Below, in pieces: positions 63,033 to 64,000 of a stretch of 64,000 nt of DNA. The stretch's first letter is position 1. The number at the start of each line of letters is the position of its first letter. The stretch is from NCBI GenBank assembly GCA_947623455.1, contig OX392529.1, forward strand, positions 2,232,001-2,296,000, in the 5' to 3' direction. A model generated the notes under the pieces. It searched no databases and was not told where the DNA came from. It worked only from the letters and a program-made list of their open reading frames with translations. Origin of the DNA: Mimachlamys varia. Taxonomy: Eukaryota; Mollusca; Bivalvia; Pectinida; Pectinidae. The position numbers and the translations under genes were made by a program.

Positions 63033-64000
63033 AGATATCTATTATATACCTGTCTGAGAAATCACATTCATTAAACCTGTCTGTGAGATCACACTTATTA
63101 TACCTGTCTGTGAGATCACACTCATTATACCTGTCTGTGAGATCACACTCATTATACCTGTCTGTGAGATCACACTCATTATACCTGTCTGTGAGATCAC
63201 ACTCATTATACCTATCTGTGAAATCACACTCATTAAACCTATCTGTGAGATCACACTCATTATACCTGTCTGTGAGATCACACTCATATTACCTGTCTGT
63301 CAGATCACACTCATTATACCTGTCTGTGATATCACACTCATTATACCTATCTGTGAGATCACACTCATTATACCTGTCTGTGAGATCACACTCATTATAC
63401 CTGTCTGTGAGATCACATTCATTATACCTGTCTGTGAGATCACACTCATTATACCTGTCTGTGAGATCACATTCATTATACCTGTCTGTGATATCACACT
63501 CATTATACCTTCTGTGAGATCACACTCATTATACCTCATTGTGAGATCACACTCATTATACCTGTCTGTGAGATCACACTCATTATACCTGTCTGTGAGA
63601 TCACACTCATTATACCTCACTGTGAGATCACACTCATTATACCTGTCTGTGAGATCACACTCATCTTACCTGTTTTTGAGATTACACTCATTGTTCCTGT
63701 CTTTGAGATCACACTTATTATACCTATGAGATCACACTTATTATACCTGTCTGTGAGATCACACTCATTATACCTATGAGATCACACTTATTATACCTGT
63801 CTGTGAGAACACTCATTATACCTGTCTGTGAGATCACACTCATTATACCTGTCTGTGAGAACACTCATTATACCTATGAGATCACACTCATTATACCTGT
63901 CTGTGAGAACACTCATTATACCTATGAGATCACACTCATTATACCTGTCTTTGAGATCACACTAATTATACTATGAGATCACACTTATTATACCTGTCTG
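63033..64000. repeat. 27-bp minisatellite running off the window
   Basis: About 35 units of tacctgtctgtgagatcaca plus ctcatta; copies near 63720-64000 are shortened. On the minus strand each unit reads ctcacagacag|gtataatg, which resembles an exon end with a donor. By analogy with the SelJ-like introns it could come from a splice site of a minus-strand gene beyond the window. ORFs here are artefacts. Confidence 0.92.

Overview
This is animal (metazoan) nuclear DNA. It has spliced genes with GT-AG introns, non-LTR and other retroelement fragments, a hAT-type MITE, and a very large amount of tandem repeat. I judge about three quarters of the 64 kb to be minisatellite (summed array lengths, not computed). 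The protein families, the retroelement types and the frequent tacatgta-like words suggest a lophotrochozoan, most likely a marine mollusc. No ribosomal or mitochondrial marker is present, so that assignment is inference.

Three genes can be reconstructed exon by exon. (1) On +, 1314-3076: a two-exon gene for a 445-residue RING-H2 protein whose eighth zinc ligand is Asp. (2) On -, 42004 down to 4913: an eight-exon gene for a 341-residue J1-crystallin/ADP-ribosylglycohydrolase-fold protein. Every exon joins in phase. The only interruption is one in-frame TGA at 29996-29998, at the place where I recall family members having Cys. This matches selenoprotein J (SelJ), a Sec-containing J1-crystallin homologue. 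I did not find a convincing SECIS. (3) On -, 55978-55191: a three-exon gene for a 191-residue ankyrin-repeat protein with a 30-residue Lys/Gly tail.

The most striking feature is inside the SelJ-like gene: its introns are built from minisatellites seeded by its own splice sites. Intron 7 (24.4 kb) is only two arrays fused at 28420/28421. Next to exon 7 are about 19 copies of a 50-bp unit holding the end of exon 7 plus its GT donor. Next to exon 8 is 23.4 kb (roughly 730 copies by length/period) of a 31-34 bp unit holding the exon 8 acceptor and the first exonic bases. Intron 4 shows the same at both ends: a 17-bp unit carrying the donor and a 62-bp unit carrying the acceptor plus about 34 exonic bases. 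The intron 1 acceptor is also copied (42-bp unit). Intron 5 is two abutting arrays, and the one next to the acceptor is nearly free of AG. The primary transcript therefore contains hundreds of decoy splice sites identical to the real ones.

Layout: 1-1313 flank with a MITE; 1314-3144 RING gene; 3259-4570 43-bp array; 4590-42620 SelJ-like gene and promoter; 42620-48550 indel-free 50-bp array; 48546-52560 retroelement remnants and a 5S-like fragment; 52573-54545 24-bp array with GTAAGT in nearly every unit; 55191-55978 ankyrin gene; 56340-57308 dispersed repeat and a perfect hairpin; 57508-62040 45-bp array; 62233-62945 23-bp array; 63033-64000 27-bp array running off the window. Most long ORFs in the window are artefacts of arrays whose period is a multiple of three. 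I see no functional link between the three genes.
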